Assembly (NCBI GenBank): GCA_003255025.1
Contig: QANY01000261.1
Location: 806,001-870,000 of the forward strand
DNA: 64,000 nt
Source: Datisca glomerata
Taxonomy: Eukaryota; Streptophyta; Magnoliopsida; Cucurbitales; Datiscaceae
Direction: 5' to 3'
A program made the translations under genes and the position numbers. Below, piece after piece: positions 60,101 through 64,000 of this stretch (its first letter is position 1; each line of letters starts with the position of its first letter). A model generated the notes under the pieces. The model saw only the letters and a program-made list of their open reading frames with translations, searched no databases and was not told where the DNA came from.

Positions 60101-60300
60101 ATCTTCCTACTTGCTCAAGGTGCTTATGTCATGGAAAACTCTGAACAGTTTATTTTAACAAATTTTGAAATACATGCAGAGTTGTTAATACTACGAAGTG
60201 AGTAAACATATTATTTGCTTAAAGAAATTTATGGTAGATCTAAATATTGCGGGTGGATTCATAAGCATTTGGTGTTATTTTGTGAAAATGAGGATGTTAA
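57140..60300 (+). mobile_element. Decayed copia element, copy A
   Basis: CGGTATCAGAGCGAAG (57150-57165) after an ACA end (57145-57147) is a primer-binding-site-like start of a copia interior. Near 59400-59640 RT echoes can be read with stops: RFIKSIY, LKVSES and a YVDDILL-like word (LYVDDILLDRN by one-base shifts). Near 60050-60240 RNase H echoes follow. No intact frame survives. The segments 57966-58720 and 58725-59875 recur as copy B. Confidence 0.5.
57518..57575. repeat. 15-16 bp tandem repeat (GCATCATAATAGTGT)
   Basis: Three near-perfect copies plus a diverged fourth. Confidence 0.75.
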
Positions 60301-60861
60301 AAGGTATGTGAAAATGAGGATTGACTGAGCATGGCATATAAATATCAAATGCATTTTTCTTGTTTATAAGAGTATCAATAAAGAGATTATGTTTTGACAC
60401 TTTCTCATTTTGTGTCATAATATAGTTTATTCTCATTTGCGGCATGTGTAATTGCTTTGTTCAGTTTAATGAAGTTTGATACATCAATATAATGATTTAT
60501 ATATATACAACTTGTGCACTTGCTACTTATATTGCCTGAGTGTTTCTTAAGCTCCAATGCTTGGGCTAGAAATGGGATGGACTCCATATCGGTAAACCCT
60601 CAAATTAGACAGGTGGTTGACAGTTTGTTGTAATATGTCTAGGTGACATACAATGATTGTATGAAGCAGGACGACGATGAGATGTATAATTTAAGTCCTA
60701 GATAGAGTTGATTTTGTGAACATGGGATTGCCTAGACTAATATATAATTAGTCTAGACATTCATGATCCAATATTAAGGAAGTCTATGGAATTGCAATGT
60801 AATTCTCTATGATAGGAAGAGATGATTAGGCATTCTAATTGAAAAGAAGTGCACGAACATT

Positions 60862-63800
60862 TTAATGCGGTTCTTAGTGAATGATTTTGATGGACATACA
60901 AGTGCACGAACATTTCAAAAAATGAAAATTTCATTCACACGGCATGATGCTCGTGTGTGGTTGAGAATTTTTGTGGGTTCATTGATATTCTACGTAACAT
61001 TGCAATTTCATTCCAAAAACAAGCTTTTCAACATGTTTTTTTTTTTTTGGATTTTCTAAATTTTGAGAAAACAATATATAAAGTGCATGTTCAAAGCTAT
61101 TTGATGTCTATGTTGTTCATGGTTTCATTTTCTTTTTATGCATATATATAGTCAAGCATATTGGTAAAAGAAAAAGGGAATGATTATGAGCATAAACAAA
61201 TGAAGTATTTGTAGTTAGGTTTTTCCTTGGGGTTTAGAAAAAGCTGTAAAATATGATAATTAAAGTGAATTGTTGCATGCCTGAAGGTGACATACTCATG
61301 AAGGTTATTATTTTTATAATGTTAAAATGTGATTTTTATTAAGGCATCGTTGTACATTCATTCACATTAAATAATTAGTTCTGTCTAAAGGTGATCAGTT
61401 TCTTAGTGTGAGATGCGTGAGTAGAATAGTTGATAATGCTTGAGTTAGAACTATATAGTTTTCTTGCTTAAAGGTAGTGAATTATGTGGCTATAATTCAA
61501 GTATTCTCAACTAGGCTTATGTGCGATTTTATCACAAATTTGGAGGGTAAAATGCATATTTAATTCTGTCTAAAGGTGATTTTTATATGCATATTTACCT
61601 GCTCCTACAGGGTGGATAGTTATTTAATAAAATAAAACACATTGTGTAATTCAGCTTTAAACCTCAAGCATGAGTTACAAACATTATTTAATGGAGTTAT
61701 GCTATTATGTTTATTATATTTTCTTGATGTTACATGACGTAACATGTATACTAGTATTGATGCTTCGGCTTATTGATAGATAACTCCCAGAACTCTGACA
61801 TTCATAAATTTAGGGATTCCATCCATTTGGATTATTGCATTATGATTTGTTATTAGAGAAAATTCCCTTATTTACAGTTGAGCGATGAAATTAGAGAAGA
61901 CCAAATTCTATGGTCGTTATTGAGGTGCTTCTATTAGTGATTTATTTGAGTTAAGATCACTAATACAATCTTCTAGATTTGATTAAATATCATTTTATGG
62001 GTGGCAAAAAACTATTTAAGTTCATTACCTTTAAGAGCATAAGGTAATTATAATGGTGTTGGTTCAGTGATAGACTAAGAAGGCATATGGAGGAAAGAGA
62101 AGTATGGGTTCACAAATTATGAACGATAATGAATGGATAGGTGATTCCTATTTTGTTGGAGTTCTTAAGGATTTAATCATTTTTATTCATAATTATAGTT
62201 TTTCTATAGATTCTAATATATTTGGAGCTAAATGTGTTTCCATGAACGAAAATGCCTTTATATTAAGGCATAGAAGGATATGGGCATATTTATAAAATAA
62301 TATTAGATGCTTAATTGTGAGAAATGGAAAGATAAGAAAATAAATTTTGAAGACGAGTCGAGCCTTTGACTCTTTTGGATTTTATTCTTACATATGGCTA
62401 TTTTGACATTGATATTCGAGGTGAAAATAGATACTTTATTTGTTTATTACGTACATTTGTTAAGGTCTGCTTATGTATATCTTACCCACTATACGTTTGC
62501 AGGTCTTGATGTTTATCAAAGTTGAAGTTGAGAATCAATTAGATTGGAAGATTATAGTTACGAAGCGATAAATGTAAATATATAAGGGGGAAAGACAATG
62601 AAGGTATGAATCATGACCATTTTATCGCACGTGTTATAAGTCAAAGTGTCGTTGTTCCTGAAATACATGTTTTATAGAACAATGTTAAATTGTAGAAAGG
62701 AAAGAGGATGTTGTTTATAGTACGTTGTGTTACTCTTAACTTTCCAAGCATACTTGACAGATTCATATGCCTTTAGTGTCATAAACAACATATTAGTTTG
62801 ATCTTAAAAATTTCTACACGGTGACATTTTGATTGATCAAAGATTTATACTTCAGATATGATAGAATTTGACGTTTGTACTGTACATTGTTAATTTACAT
62901 GATGTCTAGATAGACCAAATGGTTTTGGATTCTATTTTTTTCTTAAAAGGCTATGGTCTAGTGGGAGTTTGGATCATAGAGTTTAAAAATTTTAGCTCGA
63001 TCACTCCTTAAAACTTAGGTGTTAAGAAGAGGGGTACTAAAACCCTATTACTAGCACAAAATGGATAGATCTAAACGATGTGAGACAACATTCCAATATA
63101 TATTAGTCTTTTTATTCTCATAACAGTAACTTCCAGCACTTTATACTGACAAACTTGATATATTTAGATTAGTTTGAAGGTTATACTAGTTAGTCCAATT
63201 AAACTTAGCATGAAGCTCTTCTATTTCTTGACTTCGTATAAATGTGGTAAGTACGTGGATATTAAATATATATGAGATTTTGTTGAATTACCCGAAATAA
63301 TAAAGAAATTGAATGCTAATGTGGTCTTAAAACCAAGAGGGTTTCATAAGTAGCTAAAGGTTTTAAGCATATTTCGATTGTTGGTTCTTCAAAGAATTAT
63401 TCTCTAGTGTCGTTGAGTGGATCGTTAAAGATTATTCTTACCATTTGTTGAACTTGAGTTGCATTAAAAGAATGTGAAGACAACTTTCTTTCTTGAAGAT
63501 TTTGATAAAGAGATTTACGTGGTTCAACTGAAAGAGATTTCATTTCAAGGACAAGAAAATTATGTTTATAGGTTCATTAAGTCAATCTATGGCTAAAACA
63601 AGCTTCATACATTGGTATCTAAATTTGATCTAGTGGTTACAAACTATGATAATTTAAAGAAATGTAGTTGGTGCATATACTTTAAGGTGAGTGGGAGTCA
63701 GTTTAAGATTTTTAGTTTTATATGTGGATTATATTCTGTAGAACAGAAATGATATGTTCTCCAATAATTACTTATCAAATGATCTTGATAGGGATGCTAT

Positions 63801-64000
63801 GAGTATATATTCATGGTATTAAGATTCATCAGAATCATGTAACTAGTATATTTGATTTATCCTATAGGACATTTATAGGTGTTGAAGACCTTAAATATGG
63901 TGAATTGTTTGCTTGATGAGGTTTCAGTTGCAGAATGTGATACATTTTCTGAAAATCAATATCCTTAAATAAGATTACAAAAAGTCAAACTAAGTAGTAT
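60862..64000 (+). mobile_element. Decayed copia element, copy B (runs off the window)
   Basis: 60862-61620 matches 57966-58720, and 62885-63990 matches 58725-59875, in the same order and orientation. Copy B has about 1.26 kb between these parts (61621-62884) that copy A lacks. The order and spacing show a direct duplication of one decayed element. No working gene is present; the open frame at 62104-62295 lies in the extra segment and has no known family. Confidence 0.55.

Overview
This is a nuclear-type plant window, most likely from a eudicot. It holds one large, conserved, many-exon host gene set in a thick layer of nested and decayed transposable elements. The plant origin rests on three things: the host gene matches the plant BRWD/PHIP-like family in exon order and protein sequence; the elements are plant-type Ty1/copia, Ty3/gypsy (Tat-like) and Mutator-like (MULE) elements; and the introns are AT-rich with GT-AG borders. 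I cannot name the species. Runs of C or G around N blocks mark assembly artefacts.

Layout. Positions 1-4335 are AT-rich repeats with a broken casein-kinase-1-like exon. Positions 4336-19124 are one MULE with about 88 bp terminal inverted repeats and a 9 bp target duplication. It carries a decayed DUF1985/Ulp1 (C48) protease-like gene, and five of that gene's introns are filled with one palindromic minisatellite family (CGTGTAG...CTACACG). A 9.5 kb copia element with 2.2 kb LTRs is nested in this MULE (6560-16105). Positions 20042-33410 (minus strand) are the only gene that looks intact: a WD40-repeat plus bromodomain-like chromatin reader with 23 coding exons and 1668 predicted residues.

Positions 34734-47001 are a gypsy element with paired LTRs. 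Its gag-RT part is replaced by a rearranged second copia copy (about 36040-39815), its RNase H and integrase are still legible, and between integrase and the 3' LTR it carries an antisense gene of the putative gypsy-type transposon domain family. Positions 47002-51413 are AT-rich intergenic DNA with a tRNA-derived SINE (49489-49605). Positions 51419-56847 are an LTR element with a perfect CAATG target duplication that keeps only gag; its 3' LTR is more than twice the length of its 5' LTR because of a GC-rich minisatellite block. Positions 57140-64000 are a decayed copia element present as two long direct copies.

No tRNA, rRNA, CRISPR or bacterial features were seen. The BRWD-like gene is the functional island; nearly everything else is mobile DNA inserted one element into another. 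The nesting gives a relative order: MULE before the first copia, and gypsy before the second copia.
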